Shown here: one piece after another, positions 1 through 9,353 of the stretch
Numbering within the stretch: position 1 is the first letter of the stretch
Layout: each line of letters starts with the position of its first letter
Assembly: GCA_017524385.1 (NCBI GenBank)
Contig: JAFWSS010000189.1
Coordinates: forward strand, 1 to 46,181
DNA length: 46,181 nucleotides
Source: Prevotella sp.
GTDB lineage: Bacteria; Bacteroidota; Bacteroidia; Bacteroidales; Bacteroidaceae
Reading direction: 5' to 3'
Translations under genes and position numbers: made by a program
Notes under the pieces: model-generated
Databases searched by the model: none
What the model was told of the DNA's origin: nothing
Seen by the model: the letters and a program-made list of their open reading frames with translations, nothing else

Positions 1-311
1 AATCGGGCATAAAATCCTGTGAACAACGATTTTAGCGGATTACAAATCCTGATATTCTGTTCTGCCGGATTGCAAATCCGGCAGAACATTTTTGGCGTAG
101 CTTGTACCACGAGGATGTTCAGCCGGCAAACAACGACAAGGATGTTCAGCCGGATTTGCAATCCGGCTGAAGGTAATATAAGGATTTCCAATCCGATTAA
201 ATCGAGCATAAAATCCTGTGAACAACGATTTTAGCGGATTACAAATCCTGATATTCTTTTCTGCCGGATTGCAAATCCGGCAGAACATTCTTGGCGTAGC
301 TTGTACCACGA
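1..311. repeat. 112-bp direct repeat with embedded palindromes
   Basis: Positions 1-112 and 200-311 are nearly identical copies; each starts AATCGRGCATAAAATCCTG and ends CTTGTACCACGA. The visible differences are few single bases. Each copy carries a perfect 10-bp inverted repeat with a 3-base loop (arms CTGCCGGATT / AATCCGGCAG at 62-84 and 261-283). Between the copies lies a related palindrome at 147-169 (arms CAGCCGGATT / AATCCGGCTG), and GGATGTTCAGCCGG occurs twice (113-126 and 140-153). CTTGTACCACGA occurs a third time near 383-394. This looks like an extragenic palindromic (REP-like) repeat family; no gene is supported here. Confidence 0.85.
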
Positions 312-412
312 TTTTCCTCCAGAGAATCGCCTGACGCTCGGAAAAAGACTGAAAAACGTTGTTTTTCGTTATTTTTCTCTCACTTGTACCACGATTTGAA
401 ACAGCATCGGCC

Positions 413-520
413 TATCTTTGCATCACCTTGCAAACATATGGCAAAAAGCAGGGGAAAATAACTTGCTAAAATTCCATGATAAGAAAGTCGCGGGCGACAT
501 CGCCCGCGACTACATTTTTA
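413..520 (+). ncRNA. Candidate short transcript (promoter-like box, stem-loop, T run)
   Basis: TATCTTTG at 413-420 matches the Bacteroidetes -7 consensus TAnnTTTG, although no well-spaced -33 TTTG precedes it (TTTG at 395-398 is only 14 bases away). A perfect 12-bp stem with a 2-base apex at 486-511 (arms AGTCGCGGGCGA / TCGCCCGCGACT) is followed by TACATTTTTA. Transcription from about 427 to 520 would yield an RNA of roughly 90 nt. The only reading frame inside is seven codons (438-461). A dispersed GC-rich palindrome sitting by chance after a promoter-like octamer would look the same. Confidence 0.3.
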
Positions 521-535
521 CTCAGCTACAATAGG

Positions 536-645
536 AAATTCGCAAATTCTCTAATTCGGGATAACAAAAAAACAGTCAATTCGCCAATTCGGGATAAAAA
601 AGCCAAATCCTCTTTTTCGGGATGAAAAACAGCAAAGATGGGATA
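536..645. repeat. Three degenerate units of the AATTCGGGATAA repeat family
   Basis: Three imperfect units of about 33 bases follow each other, sharing a core close to AATTCGGGATAA followed by AAAACAG or AAAAGCC. The same core and flank make up the long array at 19662-20036, so this is a dispersed copy of one repeat family. Then 655-684 forms an imperfect stem-loop (CCGCCAATCCT / AGGACTGGCGG). From 725 to 778 there are short CCTTAAGGAC-type direct repeats. I see no gene between 1 and 780. Confidence 0.7.
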
Positions 646-780
646 TCAGCAAAACCGCCAATCCTCTGAAACAGGACTGGCGGCTTCGCTTGCATCGCTT
701 CACATACCCCATTGACAGGAATATGCGTGAAGGACATTAAAGGCCTTAAGGACCTTAAGGACCCTAAGAACCATAAAGGT

Positions 781-1563
781 TTACATTTTCGTGATGATAC
801 CCCTCTCGGTGTCGTTGATGAACTCTATGATGTGCTTGATCTCCGGACTGTCGGGGACCTGCTCTTTCACCTGGAGGATGGCATCTTCAACGCTGTTCTG
901 TCCATGGAAGACGAGGCGGTAGGCATTGGCGATGTGCTTCTGCACTTTTTCCGAAACACCAGCCATCGAGAGGACGGTGGTGTTGACACCGCCGTATTTC
1001 ACAGGATTGCCGCCTGCTATGATGTAGGGAGGGACATCCTTTGAGAACGTGGTGCCCGCCTGAAGCATGGCCCCTGCTCCCACGCGGGTGGCGGCATTCT
1101 CCACTACGCTGGTGGAGAAGATGGCACCATCCTCGATGATGCAGTCGCCGGCAATCTTGGTACCATAGCCGAAGACGCAATTGTTGCCGATTTTCGTGTC
1201 ATGTGAGATATGGACACCCTCCATGAGGAAGTTGTCATGTCCGATGACGGTCTGCCCACCGGTGTGCGTGGCCCTGTTGATGACCACGTTCTCACGGATG
1301 ATGTTGTTGTCGCCAATGATGCACTCGCTCTTCTCCCCCCTGAACTCAAAGTCCTGGGGGAGTGCGGCGATGACTGAACCTTGGTGTATCTTGTTGCCTT
1401 TTCCTATCCTCGAACCGTTGAGGATGCTGGTGAAGGGGAAGATGATGCAGTTGTCGCCAATGACCACATCGCCCTCGATATAGACGAAGGGGAATATTTT
1501 GCAGTTGTCCCCAATGGATGCCCTGGGGTCGATTTCTGCTCTTGGACTGATATCACTTGCCAT
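781..1563 (-). CDS. LpxA-like UDP-GlcNAc acyltransferase paralogue
   Basis: A 260-residue left-handed beta-helix protein with repeated hexapeptides (IGDN, IGKG, IGNN) and the length of LpxA, which transfers a hydroxyacyl chain from ACP to UDP-GlcNAc in lipid A synthesis in the cytoplasm. The motif GVHISHD (116-122) carries His118 and His121, matching E. coli His122 and the catalytic His125. The downstream part SKDVPPYIIAGGNPV is also LpxA-like. Oddly, the position of E. coli His160 (motif HQF) is Asn156 in VVENAAT, and His144 is Asp140; other Bacteroidetes LpxA proteins that I remember keep HQF. It is the last gene of an efflux operon, 24 bases after the outer-membrane factor gene. It may be an LpxA paralogue with altered activity rather than the housekeeping enzyme, which in this phylum normally follows an lpxC-fabZ fusion. 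Family assignment is firm, exact substrate is not. Confidence 0.85.
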   Translation of the reverse strand: MASDISPRAEIDPRASIGDNCKIFPFVYIEGDVVIGDNCIIFPFTSILNGSRIGKGNKIHQGSVIAALPQDFEFRGEKSECIIGDNNIIRENVVINRATHTGGQTVIGHDNFLMEGVHISHDTKIGNNCVFGYGTKIAGDCIIEDGAIFSTSVVENAATRVGAGAMLQAGTTFSKDVPPYIIAGGNPVKYGGVNTTVLSMAGVSEKVQKHIANAYRLVFHGQNSVEDAILQVKEQVPDSPEIKHIIEFINDTERGIITKM

Positions 1564-1587
1564 GTTGTTTCGATTTCGTTGTTAAGA

Positions 1588-2985
1588 CTATTTTCCACCA
1601 CCGCCCAAGGCGTTGTACAGGTTGACAACGGCCTGCATCTTGTAGAACTGGTCGGAGACGAGGGAGATTTGAGCGTTGAGCAAGGCCTGCTGGGCGCTGA
1701 TGACCTCAAGGTAGGAGCTGCTGGAACTCTTGAAAAGCATCTTGGTGTGCTCCACATTCTTCTCCAACGTCTCCACCTGCTTCTCTTCAAGGGCAATCTT
1801 GTCCACGGAAGCCTTGTAAAGCACAAGGGCGTCGCTCACTTCGTTGCCGGCCTTGAGAACGGCGTTCTGCCAACTGTTGTAAGCTTGCTCATACTGGGCC
1901 TCGGCAACGCGCAGACCCTGCGTGAGCTGACCTTTCATAAAAAGAGGTTGAGTGAGATTTCCCACCACCGAGAGCAACACCTTGCCTGGGTTGGACACCA
2001 TGCCGGCACTGTTGGTGAAGGCTGCGGTGGGCGAGATGGTGAGGCTGGGATAGAACCGGCTCCTCGCCGTCTCGATGCCATAGAAGCACTTGGCGAGATT
2101 CATCTCTGCATAATGCACGTCGGCACGGTTGGCAAGCAATTGGATGCCCACGCCGGTGGCGAATTTCGACGGGAGGTTCTGGTCCTTCAACTTACCCCTG
2201 GAGATGGCCTGTGCCGACTGCCCCATGAGGAGGGAAAGTGAATTCTCAACCTCGCGAATCTGACGCTTCATCTCCACGGCCCTCGTCTGAACAGAGTAAT
2301 AGTTGGCCTCGGCACTTTGCACGCTGGTGGAACGGGCGCGCCCCAAGTCCATCTGCAACTTCATCATGTCCCAGGTGTCCTTGGTGAGGCTTTCCATATC
2401 ATCGAGTATCTCCACTTGGCGGTCGAGCATGAGCAGCGTGTAATACATGTTGGCCACACCCTTGATGAGGTTGGTCTGCACCACCACCTGATAGTCGTGT
2501 GTGGCGAGCAACGCCGTCTGGGCGGCACGCTTCTGCGACAGAAGGTTGCCGAAGAGGTCGGCATTCCAACTGATGGCCACAGGCAACTGATAGGACTTGG
2601 ACACTGGGCCGAAGTCCAATGTGGAAAGGGTTCCCGACGGTGAGAAGGTGAACTGTGGAAGGAAGGCCAGACGTGCTGCTCTCAACTGGGCTTCCGCCAT
2701 CTCCACATTGAGGGCGGCGTTGAGCATGTCGACATTGTTGTCGAGCGTCTGCTGGATGAGTACCTGCAACTGGGGGTCGGTGAACACCTCCCGCCAAGGC
2801 AGGTTGCCGAAGTTGGTATCGGCGTTGGACACGAGCGTGTCGGTATTGGAGACGACGTCGCGTATCAGTCCTGTGGTGTTGACATCGGGACGCTCATAGG
2901 GAGCGAAAAGCGACTGCTTGAGCGACTTGCAACCAACAAGCATGAGGGCGAAAGCCACAGCAATGATAAATGTTGTTTTCTTCAT
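1588..2985 (-). CDS. RND efflux outer-membrane factor (TolC/NodT-like lipoprotein)
   Basis: A 465-residue outer-membrane channel of the OEP/NodT type that completes a tripartite efflux pump. The N-terminus is a lipoprotein signal with lipobox LVGC (Cys19). Two similar halves rich in long helices follow, as usual for TolC-fold trimers, with the alanine- and glutamine-rich segments typical of the family (for example LRAARLAFLPQ and YLEVISAQQALLNAQ). The length is normal. The gene starts 5 bases after the pump gene and is followed after 24 bases by the LpxA-like gene, so it is certainly co-transcribed with the pump. Confidence 0.94.
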   Translation of the reverse strand: MKKTTFIIAVAFALMLVGCKSLKQSLFAPYERPDVNTTGLIRDVVSNTDTLVSNADTNFGNLPWREVFTDPQLQVLIQQTLDNNVDMLNAALNVEMAEAQLRAARLAFLPQFTFSPSGTLSTLDFGPVSKSYQLPVAISWNADLFGNLLSQKRAAQTALLATHDYQVVVQTNLIKGVANMYYTLLMLDRQVEILDDMESLTKDTWDMMKLQMDLGRARSTSVQSAEANYYSVQTRAVEMKRQIREVENSLSLLMGQSAQAISRGKLKDQNLPSKFATGVGIQLLANRADVHYAEMNLAKCFYGIETARSRFYPSLTISPTAAFTNSAGMVSNPGKVLLSVVGNLTQPLFMKGQLTQGLRVAEAQYEQAYNSWQNAVLKAGNEVSDALVLYKASVDKIALEEKQVETLEKNVEHTKMLFKSSSSSYLEVISAQQALLNAQISLVSDQFYKMQAVVNLYNALGGGGK

Positions 2986-2990
2986 ACTTT

Positions 2991-5900
2991 TTATTCCTCC
3001 ACAGTGTAATTGTTTGCATGGTGAACATATTGCTCCAACTCGGCTTTCACCTCGCTGCTGTTGTCATCCTCGAACTTCATCGGGGAAATCTTCTCCTGAA
3101 GCGATTGGAAGATGACGAAGAGCGTGGGTACCACGAAAATCTGCAGCATGGTACCAATCAACATGCCGCCGATGGCTGCCGCTCCAAGGGTCTGGTTGCC
3201 ATTCTTTCCCACTCCCGATGCGAACATCATGGGGAGCAAGCCGATGATCATGGCAAGGGAGGTCATCAAAATCGGGCGCAGACGGGCTGCAGCACCGAGT
3301 ATGGCCGACCAAGAGATGGCCATGCCCAACTCACGACGTTCGAGGGCGAACTGTACGATAAGGATGGCGTTCTTGGCAAGCAGACCGATGAGCATGATCA
3401 GCGAAATCTGCATGTAGATGTCGTTGGAGTGCCCGAACAACTGGGTGAACAAGAACGCGCCGGCAAGGCCGAAAGGCACGGAGAGAATCACCGCTAAAGG
3501 AAGGATGTAACTCTCATACTGTGCTGCAAGGATGAGGTAGATGAACACGATACAGAGGACGAAGATCAACGCCGTGGAGTTGCTTGACTGTGCCTCCTGG
3601 CGAGTAAGTCCTGAGTAGTCATAGGTGTAGCCGGCAGGCAATTGCTGGCTGGCCACCTCCTCTACCGCCTTGATGGCTTCACCGGTGGAATAGCCGTCGG
3701 CCACCGTGGCGGTGACGTTGATGGCCGTGAAGAGGTTGAAGCGGTTGATGTTCGAAGGGCCATAGACGCGCTCGATAGAGCAGAACTCTTTGACCGGGGC
3801 CATACCCGACGGTGTGCGCACATAGACGCTGTTGAGGCTCTCGGGAGTCATCCTGCATTCGGGAGACGCCTGCACCATCACACGGAACAGCTTTCCATAC
3901 GCATTGAAGTTGGAGGCGTAGAGACCGCCGTAATAACCTTGAAGGGTGGTGAGCACGGTGTTGGGTGAGATGCCTGCCTGCTTGCACTTCGCCACATCCA
4001 TATGGATCATATACTGAGGATAATTCGGATTGTAGGACGTCTGGGCGGTCTGTATCTCTGGCCGCTTGTTGAGTTCCTCGAGATATCCCTTCACAATGTT
4101 GAAAAATGCCTTGAGGTCGCCGCCGGTGCGGTCTTGCATCACAAGAGACACGCCACTGTTGGCGGAGAAGCCTGGGATCATGGGAGGTGAGAAGGCCAAT
4201 ATCTGTGCGTCCTTGATGGATGCCGTCTGCTTGAAGATCATGCCGATGACAGAGTTGGCGTCATAAGGATTGACAAGGAAGCGATAGGCGCCATCTCCCT
4301 GCCAAAGTCCGGAGAGTTTCCACCAGAATCCTTTCTGCCGCTCCTCGAAGGGTTTGAGCTTGATGATGAAGGTGGCCTGGTCGCTACCCGAACCGGCAAT
4401 GAAGTTATAACCCTGGATTTGCTCTCGCGATTGGATGGCTGGGTTGGAGGCGAGGATGGAGTCCACCTCGTTGATGACCTGACGTGTACGAGCTACCGAA
4501 GTAGCTGGCGGCATGGAGACGGTGCAGAAGAGCGTTCCCGTATCCTCACTCGGCACCAAGCCCGACTTGGTGGTTTGCATGGTCACGACCAATGCTGCGA
4601 TACCGATGACGACAGCAATGCCGATGGCGATGGGCTTGCGCACCAGTTTTTCCACGCGGCTCTTGTATTTGCCAAGTATCTTCTCGTAGGAGGTGTTGAA
4701 TGCGGCATGGAACCGGTCGATACGCGACATCTTCACCTCTTTGCCTTCCGCGTCACGGGGTTTGAGGAAGATGGCGCAGAGGGCCGGCGACAGCGTGAGG
4801 GCGTTGAGGGCCGAGATGAAGATGGACACCGCCATGGTGATGCCGAACTCCCTATAGAATGTTCCCGTGGTGCCACCGATGAACGACACGGGGATGAACA
4901 CCGAAGCCATCACCAGCGTGATGGAGATGATGGCGCCCGATATCTCGTTCATCGCGTCGATGGATGCTTTGAGCGAACTCTTGTAACCTTGGTCCAACTT
5001 GGCGTGCACCGCCTCTACCACCACGATGGCGTCGTCCACCACGATGGCGATGGCCAGAAGCAATGCGGAGAGGGTGAGAAGGTTGATGGAGAACCCAAAG
5101 ATCTTGAGGAAGAAGAACGTACCGATGAGAGATACCGGAACGGCTATCATAGGAATCAACGTGGAGCGGAAGTCCTGCAAGAAGATATACACCACGAGGA
5201 AGACGAGCAAGAGGGTCATCACAAGGGTGAAAACCACTTCCTCGATACTAGCATAGAGGAACTCAGTGACGTCATAGTTGATCTTGTAGGTCATGCCCGG
5301 AGGGAACAACTTGGCCTGTTCTTCGAGTTCCTTCTTCACATTCTTGGCTATCTCGTTGGCATTCGAACCGGCAATCTGCTGAACCATACCCATCACTGAG
5401 GGGATGTTGTTGTTCTTCATCGACACAGTATATTGCAAGCCGCCAAGTTCCACCTTGGCCACATCCTTCAACTTGATGGTGTTGCCGACATTGTCACTCT
5501 TGATGATGATATTGCCAAATTCCTCTGCGGTTTTCAGACGTCCGGTATAGCGCATCGAATATTCGTATGCCACATCGGAAAGCTCGCCAAAAGTACCGGG
5601 CGCCGCCTCCACGTTCTGTTCCGCCAGCACGTTGGAGATGTCGGAAGGCATCAGGTTATACTGCTTCATCACCTCTGGGTCGAGCCAGATGCGCATGGAG
5701 TAGCTCTTCATACCCGGCGACTGCACGTCGCCCACGCCTTGGATACGCTTGAGGGCGGGAATCACGTTGATGTTGCTATAGTTGGTGAGGAATTCGTCAT
5801 CATAACGTCCGTCACTGGTGAGGGTGTACATCATCACCTGGGAGGTCTGACGCTTCATCACAGTGACACCAATCCTCGTTACTTCGGCAGGCAGAAGGGC

Positions 5901-6245
5901 CAACGCCTGTTGAACACGGTTCTGAACATTGACGGCGCACATGTCAGCGTTCATGCCTTGAGTGAACAGAATGGAAAGGCTTGCCGAACCACTGGAGGCG
6001 GAAGAACTGATATAGTCCATGCCTTCCACACCGTTGATGCTCTCTTCCAGAGGCACGAGCACTGAGTTTTTCACCGTCTCGGCATCAGCACCGGGATAGC
6101 TGGTGAACACCACGACAGTGGGAGGCGCAATGTCTGGATACTGCTCGACGGGGAGAGTCGCCAGTCCGATAAAGCCCAAGAGCACGATGACGATGGAAAT
6201 CACCGTCGACAGCACAGGGCGCTTTATGAATGTTGTAAATGTCAT
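2991..6245 (-). CDS. RND multidrug efflux pump, HAE1 family (AcrB-like)
   Basis: A 1084-residue inner-membrane proton/drug antiporter. The start FIKRPVLSTVISIVIVLLG is typical of the first transmembrane helix of HAE1 pumps. Two large periplasmic loops and two bundles of membrane helices follow. The proton-relay pair of aspartates is present in LAIAIVVDDAIVVVEAV (AcrB Asp407/Asp408 equivalents), and the second half carries GLLAKNAILIVQFA with the conserved Lys. Length and motifs indicate an intact pump. It sits 47 bases after the adaptor gene and 5 bases before the outer-membrane factor. Substrates cannot be read from the sequence; hydrophobic drugs, bile acids or detergents are usual for the family. 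Confidence 0.96.
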   Translation of the reverse strand: MTFTTFIKRPVLSTVISIVIVLLGFIGLATLPVEQYPDIAPPTVVVFTSYPGADAETVKNSVLVPLEESINGVEGMDYISSSASSGSASLSILFTQGMNADMCAVNVQNRVQQALALLPAEVTRIGVTVMKRQTSQVMMYTLTSDGRYDDEFLTNYSNINVIPALKRIQGVGDVQSPGMKSYSMRIWLDPEVMKQYNLMPSDISNVLAEQNVEAAPGTFGELSDVAYEYSMRYTGRLKTAEEFGNIIIKSDNVGNTIKLKDVAKVELGGLQYTVSMKNNNIPSVMGMVQQIAGSNANEIAKNVKKELEEQAKLFPPGMTYKINYDVTEFLYASIEEVVFTLVMTLLLVFLVVYIFLQDFRSTLIPMIAVPVSLIGTFFFLKIFGFSINLLTLSALLLAIAIVVDDAIVVVEAVHAKLDQGYKSSLKASIDAMNEISGAIISITLVMASVFIPVSFIGGTTGTFYREFGITMAVSIFISALNALTLSPALCAIFLKPRDAEGKEVKMSRIDRFHAAFNTSYEKILGKYKSRVEKLVRKPIAIGIAVVIGIAALVVTMQTTKSGLVPSEDTGTLFCTVSMPPATSVARTRQVINEVDSILASNPAIQSREQIQGYNFIAGSGSDQATFIIKLKPFEERQKGFWWKLSGLWQGDGAYRFLVNPYDANSVIGMIFKQTASIKDAQILAFSPPMIPGFSANSGVSLVMQDRTGGDLKAFFNIVKGYLEELNKRPEIQTAQTSYNPNYPQYMIHMDVAKCKQAGISPNTVLTTLQGYYGGLYASNFNAYGKLFRVMVQASPECRMTPESLNSVYVRTPSGMAPVKEFCSIERVYGPSNINRFNLFTAINVTATVADGYSTGEAIKAVEEVASQQLPAGYTYDYSGLTRQEAQSSNSTALIFVLCIVFIYLILAAQYESYILPLAVILSVPFGLAGAFLFTQLFGHSNDIYMQISLIMLIGLLAKNAILIVQFALERRELGMAISWSAILGAAARLRPILMTSLAMIIGLLPMMFASGVGKNGNQTLGAAAIGGMLIGTMLQIFVVPTLFVIFQSLQEKISPMKFEDDNSSEVKAELEQYVHHANNYTVEE

Positions 6246-6292
6246 GTTGTCTGTTGTTGATTTTACTGGGTCTCAAAAGTGAGTCGTATCTG

Positions 6293-7540
6293 TTATTTCT
6301 CCTTACCCGTCATGGCATCGACAAATCCTTTTGCCGTACCGTCGGTGCCGATTTTCCCAGACTCGTTGATTTTCTTCTGGTACTGCTCCGGGGTGATGGG
6401 CACAATCTCCATGCCGTCACTGAGTTTTGTCAAACCGTTGGTGACATACTTGTCGCCTACATTCAGGCCGCTTGTCACAACATAGTTGACGCCATCGTTC
6501 TGAGGACTGACGGTAATCTCGGTGTATTTCACCTTGTTGTCGGCTCCAACGGTGTAAACAAACTTCTTGTCCTGCACCTCTGAGACACAAGCTTGCGGTA
6601 GGACGATGGCCGAACTGTTCTCACGAGGGACTATAATGGAGCCTGAACCGCCACTCTTGAGCAAATGCTCGGGATTGGGGAATTGAGCAATCATAGAGGC
6701 TGAACCGGTGCCGGAGTCGATGACACCACTCACCTTCACCACACGGCCCTGATAAGGGTAGATGGAACCGTCGGCTAGTTTGAGCCGAAGCGGTGGGAAA
6801 GAATTGACTGCTGCATTCATACCACCAGAATTCTTCGTCATCTCCAATATGTCTTTCTCGTTTACTGAGAAATATACCTCTGTGGTGCTGATGTTGGAAA
6901 TGGTGGTGAGAGCAGGATTGCTCTGGGCACTCACGAGGGCACCTACCTTGTAGGGAAGGCTGCCAACCACGCCGCTGGAAGGACTCTTCACATAGCAAAA
7001 ACTCAAATTCTCACGAGCGGATGACAGACCGGCCTGGGCCTGCTGGAGGGCTGCCTGCGCTTGGTTGACCTGAGCCTGGGCACTGTTGTAAGTGTTTCTG
7101 GCAGCCTGCAACTCATAGTCGCCTATCACACCGTTCTTATGCAACTCGGTGCTGTTGTCATAGGTCAACTTGGCGGTGGCGAGCTGAGCCTCTGCCGTAC
7201 TGATCGCGGCCTTCGCCTGGTTGACCGAAGCCTCTGCCTGACGAACCGCGGCCTGATAGGTCTCGTTGTCAAGAACGAAAAGAACCTGGTCTGCACTGAC
7301 GCTCTGACCCTCACGCACATTGATACGAGTGATGAAACCTGAGATCTTGGGGCGTATCTCCACATCCTGAACACCCTTGATGGATGCTGGATAGGTGGTT
7401 TCGGAATTGGCACTGGATGTTCCCACAGTCTGAACGGGGAACTCGTTGTCACCAAAGTTCATACCGCCACCTTTCTTTCCACTACACGCCACCAGGCATG
7501 CAGCAGCTGCTACAAGCAAGAAGAATTTAGATTTTTTCAT
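6293..7540 (-). CDS. RND efflux periplasmic adaptor (membrane fusion protein)
   Basis: A 415-residue lipoprotein adaptor. I start it at the ATG at 7540 because this gives MKKSKFFLLVAAAACLVAC, a clean lipoprotein signal with the lipidated Cys19; the frame is open 30 codons further upstream but that extension looks non-coding. The protein has the lipoyl/biotinyl-like half motif with RINVREGQSV, a long alanine/glutamine-rich helical hairpin (about residues 75-160), then the second lipoyl half, a beta-barrel with SVNEKDIL and a membrane-proximal domain. It is the first gene of the operon adaptor-pump-outer-membrane factor-LpxA-like. No regulator gene adjoins it. Confidence 0.94.
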   Translation of the reverse strand: MKKSKFFLLVAAAACLVACSGKKGGGMNFGDNEFPVQTVGTSSANSETTYPASIKGVQDVEIRPKISGFITRINVREGQSVSADQVLFVLDNETYQAAVRQAEASVNQAKAAISTAEAQLATAKLTYDNSTELHKNGVIGDYELQAARNTYNSAQAQVNQAQAALQQAQAGLSSARENLSFCYVKSPSSGVVGSLPYKVGALVSAQSNPALTTISNISTTEVYFSVNEKDILEMTKNSGGMNAAVNSFPPLRLKLADGSIYPYQGRVVKVSGVIDSGTGSASMIAQFPNPEHLLKSGGSGSIIVPRENSSAIVLPQACVSEVQDKKFVYTVGADNKVKYTEITVSPQNDGVNYVVTSGLNVGDKYVTNGLTKLSDGMEIVPITPEQYQKKINESGKIGTDGTAKGFVDAMTGKEK

Positions 7541-7846
7541 ACTTATGATTTTATAATAATTTACATTTTGTGAAAAGTCAAGCTCTATTCTTGGTTTTTT
7601 TAACATACAAAAATACAAAACATATCCCATTGCACACCTTTTTTAAGTGTACTTTTAACATATATTATTGTTTAAAGGGCTTGACACCACTATCTTGCAA
7701 ACAGTAAAAAAGGGATGGCCTAAAACGAATTAAAACCTTATAGCACTGAAAATCAGAAAATTATTAAAGATGACACTTTATTTGGCAATACACCGACGCC
7801 TAAGCATAAGCCCTGTTTGCCGAATAGTCTTTTGCCTACACGTTTT
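7541..7846. other. Intergenic region upstream of the efflux operon
   Basis: An AT-rich stretch of about 300 bases. On the minus strand TATTTTTG at 7615-7608 matches the -7 consensus TAnnTTTG and lies about 70 bases before the adaptor start, but I find no TTTG at the right distance. No gene, operator palindrome or terminator with a clear T run was found. Confidence 0.35.
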
Positions 7847-9295
7847 TCAGCCGTTTTGCCCACCCGACTTTTCACGCATCATTTGTTGATATTTTTCAAC
7901 AAGCATCTTTCTCAAAGCCTCAGGTTCGTTCTCCACCCTCTGGTCGAGTACGGCCTCCTTGATATGGCTCTTGAGAATGCCTACCTCCATACCTGGCGCC
8001 AAACCAAACATCGCCATGATCTCATTGCCGTCGATGCAAGGTTGGAAAAGACGTTTGTAGTCTTTCTGTTTCAAATCCACAAGTTTCTCCCTGACAACGA
8101 TGAAATTGTCGAGGAAACGTTGTTTCTTTTCACGGTTCTTACTGGTGATGTCTGCCTCACAGAGTGTCATAAGGTCGTCGATGTCGTCACCGGCATCATT
8201 GAGCAGACGCCTCACAGCACTGTCGGTCACCTCTTCATCGGCTATGACTATGGGACGCATATGAAGCTCAACGAGTTTCTGCACATACTTCATCTTCGCA
8301 TCAAGGGGCAGCTTGAGACGTTTGAATAATTCTGGCACCATCTTCATTCCGATGAAGTTGTGGTTGTGGAAGGTCCATCCCACAAGAGGGTCCCAACGTT
8401 TGCTCTTCGGCTTGCCTATGTCATGCAACAGAGCTGCCCAACGCAACCACAAATTGTCAGATTTTTTACAAACATTTTCAAGCACTTCGAGGGTGTGAAG
8501 AAAATTGTTCTTGTGGGCTCTGCCATTACGTGATTCCACCTCGTCGAGCTTGCTGACCTCGGGCAGGATGAGCGAAAGGATGCCGCAACGCTGCAAGTAG
8601 TCGAAACCGAAGCTGGGATTCCTGGCACTCAAAATCTTGTTGAGTTCCTCACTGACTCGTTCACCGCTGATGATCTTGATGCGCTCCGCATTGCGCTGAA
8701 GGGCATCAAACGTCTCAGGCTCGATGTCGAAATTCAACTGGGTGGCAAACCTGACACAACGGAGCATCCGCAAGGGGTCGTCGGAGAAAGTGACATCGGG
8801 ATCGAGGGGGGTGCGGATGGTGCGATAATACATGTCGTCCAAGCCGCCGAAAGGGTCCACCAACTCACCGAAACGTTCTTTGTTCAAGCAGATGGCCAAG
8901 GCATTGATAGTGAAATCCCTACGGTTTTGGTCGTCTTCCAACGTGCCGTCTTCCACCACGGGTTTGCGACTGTCACGGGAGTAACTCTCACGACGAGCAC
9001 CGACAAACTCCACTTCCTGGCCGTCACATTTCACCTGCGCCGTGCCGAAATTCTTAAAGACTGACAGTTGGGCCTTCTTGCCCAAACTTTTCTTCAAACG
9101 CCGGGCCACCTCGATGCCACTGCCCACCACCACGATGTCGATGTCGTTGGAAGGACGTTCCAGAAAAATGTCACGCACATAACCTCCGATGACGTAGCAT
9201 TCCACGCCCAAGTCATCGGCTATGGCGGAAACTTGATGGAAAAGGTCTTGGTCAAGGATTTGTGCCAATTCGGCATCACTATATTCTTTAAACAT
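7847..9295 (-). CDS. CCA tRNA nucleotidyltransferase with HD domain
   Basis: A 482-residue class II nucleotidyltransferase that adds or repairs the 3'-CCA end of tRNAs. The head domain has GGYVRD (37-42), the metal-binding DIDIVV (51-56) and RRDFTINA (125-132). The PcnB-like neck follows, with the typical DPLRMLRCVRFA. A C-terminal HD domain carries LLHDIGKPKSKRW (about residue 290), as in many bacterial CCA enzymes with added phosphohydrolase activity. Full-length and intact. It is transcribed alone, divergently from the next gene. A minus-strand promoter candidate TTTG-N19-TAATTTCG lies at 9384-9354. Confidence 0.94.
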   Translation of the reverse strand: MFKEYSDAELAQILDQDLFHQVSAIADDLGVECYVIGGYVRDIFLERPSNDIDIVVVGSGIEVARRLKKSLGKKAQLSVFKNFGTAQVKCDGQEVEFVGARRESYSRDSRKPVVEDGTLEDDQNRRDFTINALAICLNKERFGELVDPFGGLDDMYYRTIRTPLDPDVTFSDDPLRMLRCVRFATQLNFDIEPETFDALQRNAERIKIISGERVSEELNKILSARNPSFGFDYLQRCGILSLILPEVSKLDEVESRNGRAHKNNFLHTLEVLENVCKKSDNLWLRWAALLHDIGKPKSKRWDPLVGWTFHNHNFIGMKMVPELFKRLKLPLDAKMKYVQKLVELHMRPIVIADEEVTDSAVRRLLNDAGDDIDDLMTLCEADITSKNREKKQRFLDNFIVVREKLVDLKQKDYKRLFQPCIDGNEIMAMFGLAPGMEVGILKSHIKEAVLDQRVENEPEALRKMLVEKYQQMMREKSGGQNG

Positions 9296-9353
9296 GAATG
9301 GTCTTGGATTGATATCTGAAAACAGAAAAAAGGGGTGAACGGGATTTCGGCTG

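Noticed and set aside
40-309. Frames through the repeats at the left end
   Set aside because: They are made of the 112-bp repeat and its palindromes; no domain or start signal.
1381-2241. 286-codon plus-strand frame over the LpxA-like and outer-membrane factor genes
   Set aside because: Antisense to two clear genes across their junction, composition typical of a shadow frame.
4419-5399. 326-codon plus-strand frame within the RND pump gene
   Set aside because: It is antisense to a well-conserved pump, rich in His/Arg/Glu as expected for a shadow of transmembrane codons, and has no promoter or domain.
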